Source: Alcaligenaceae bacterium
Lineage (GTDB): Bacteria; Pseudomonadota; Gammaproteobacteria; Burkholderiales; Burkholderiaceae_B
Direction of reading: 5' to 3'
NCBI GenBank assembly: GCA_947380655.1
Contig: CANCRX010000070.1
Location: 1-15,511, forward strand
DNA length: 15,511 nucleotides
The translations under genes were made by a program, and so were the position numbers. Numbering within the stretch: position 1 is the first letter of the stretch; each line of letters starts with the position of its first letter. Positions 14,693-15,511 of this stretch are shown here, one piece after another. The notes below the pieces were generated by a model. The model was not told the origin of the DNA. It made no database searches and was given only the letters and a program-made list of their open reading frames with translations.

Positions 14693-15511
14693 ATGAAAAC
14701 AGAAACAAAAGGCATGCTCCTAGGCCTCACAGCCGTCACGCTATTTAGTTTGACCTTGCCCGCAACACGCATGGCGCTTGAGTCCTTTCATCCTTTGTTT
14801 ATAGGAACCGGGCGCGGCTTGCTCGCTGCGGTACTCGCAAGTATGTATCTGTATTTGTCGAAATCCCGCCGTCCAACCTGGCTAGAATTTAGGTATCTGC
14901 TGTTAGTGGTGATGGGCGTAGGATTGGGGTTCCCAATTTTTACCGCATTAGCCATGGGACACGTTGATGCATCGCACGGCGGTGTCATGCTTGGCATCAT
15001 GCCGCTCACAACCGCTGCAGTGGGCGCCCTGTTATTCAAGGAGAGACCCTCTGTAGGATTTTGGGTGATGGCCTTGCTCGGCAGCGCACTCGTCATCGCT
15101 TTCTCGCTCATCCGAGGCAATGGCGCGCTGCATTGGGCGGATCTGGCTTTGCTGATCGCGGTCGTGACAGGTTCGACGTCCTATGCTGTCGGCGGGTATT
15201 TGTCTAAATCCCTTGGTGGCCTGCAAGTCATCTCCTGGGCGATGGTCATCGCATTACCCATTTATATCGGACCAGCGATCTGGTTTTCACCCACATTTAC
15301 CGAAGTAACAACGACCGCGTGGACAGGCTTTTTATATGCTGCGCTGGTGAGTCAGTTCTTGGGATTTCTTCCCTGGTTCCGCGGCCTCGCACTAGGTGGA
15401 ATTGCTCGCGTAGGACAGACTCAGCTCATCCAACCATTCATCACAATATTATTCTCAGCCTTGCTGCTTGGAGAATCCATCGATATGATGACACTTGGTT
15501 TTGCATTAGCC
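14693..15511 (+). CDS. EamA/DMT-superfamily transporter, cut by the right edge
   Basis: This is the first 273 residues of an inner-membrane drug/metabolite transporter family protein with no stop before the window ends. Typical members have 280-310 residues and ten helices, so only a short C-terminal piece is missing. The two EamA repeats cover about 6-137 and 148-273. Landmarks include FSLTLPATRMAL in the first helix, FIGTGRG opening the second, the repeat-1 end LLFKERPSVGFWVMALLG, and the matching repeat-2 end LLLGESIDMMTLGFALA. The start ATG at 14693 has only a weak GAG as ribosome-binding site; Met8 is an alternative start. It follows the ETF-QO terminator, and I see no clear promoter in the 52 bases between. 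The substrate cannot be predicted; relatives export amino acids or metabolites. Confidence 0.88.
   Translation, partial: MKTETKGMLLGLTAVTLFSLTLPATRMALESFHPLFIGTGRGLLAAVLASMYLYLSKSRRPTWLEFRYLLLVVMGVGLGFPIFTALAMGHVDASHGGVMLGIMPLTTAAVGALLFKERPSVGFWVMALLGSALVIAFSLIRGNGALHWADLALLIAVVTGSTSYAVGGYLSKSLGGLQVISWAMVIALPIYIGPAIWFSPTFTEVTTTAWTGFLYAALVSQFLGFLPWFRGLALGGIARVGQTQLIQPFITILFSALLLGESIDMMTLGFALA

Noticed and set aside
14788..15226. Leftward open frames opposite the EamA gene
   Set aside because: The rightward frame encodes a coherent ten-helix transporter pattern; the opposite frames show no domain or ribosome-binding site.
1..15511. CRISPR, toxin-antitoxin, phage, transposon or biosynthetic cluster
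   Set aside because: No repeat-spacer arrays, integrase, transposase or small toxin-antitoxin pairs are visible; every sizeable gene belongs to a known metabolic, transport or membrane family.

Overview
The window looks like a piece of a betaproteobacterial chromosome, probably Burkholderiales. The evidence is the layout of the peptide-transport locus, an ETF-ubiquinone oxidoreductase beside thioesterase and 3-oxoacid CoA-transferase genes, and the overall look of the proteins. Base composition is moderate, near half G+C, which is low for many Burkholderiales, so the family cannot be fixed from this sequence alone. Coding density is very high. I see no rRNA, tRNA, CRISPR array, insertion sequence or phage gene, and no broken gene. 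No gene-free stretch exceeds 300 bases.

Minus-strand block (12815 down to 167): twelve genes read leftward with gaps of 0-77 bases, so they could form one long operon or a few nested ones. In transcription order they are: a hotdog-fold acyl-CoA thioesterase (GTG start); the A and B subunits of a 3-oxoacid CoA-transferase; isoaspartyl peptidase/L-asparaginase (iaaA); the complete ABC peptide importer gsiA-gsiB-gsiC-gsiD; a P1-family (DmpA/BapA-like) self-cleaving aminopeptidase; a DedA-family membrane protein; an M55 D-aminopeptidase (DppA type); and a three-domain Xaa-Pro aminopeptidase.

Plus-strand block (12940 to the right edge): ETF-ubiquinone oxidoreductase ends at a strong hairpin terminator. 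It is followed by an EamA/DMT-family transporter that runs off the window. The thioesterase and ETF-QO genes diverge from a 124-base intergenic region carrying repeated TTGCAA motifs.

How the genes may work together: GsiB captures peptides in the periplasm, GsiC/GsiD form the channel and GsiA powers it. Inside the cell, four peptidases attack bonds that ordinary aminopeptidases handle poorly: isoaspartyl bonds (IaaA), D-residue or beta-peptide N-termini (P1 family), D-amino-acid peptides (M55) and X-Pro bonds (aminopeptidase P). iaaA-gsiABCD is the known enterobacterial arrangement, annotated there as glutathione import. Here it is extended by three more peptidases and a DedA protein, which suggests a wider salvage route for modified or D-residue peptides. 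That is inference. The upstream thioesterase/CoA-transferase genes and ETF-QO belong to acyl-CoA and ketone-body oxidation, and their link to the peptide genes may be only positional.

I did not find an evidently unprecedented system. The strongest leads are the extended peptide-salvage operon, the DedA gene embedded in it, the 4-base junction between the CoA-transferase and iaaA, and a perfect 15-bp palindrome beside a TATAAT box at the left edge.
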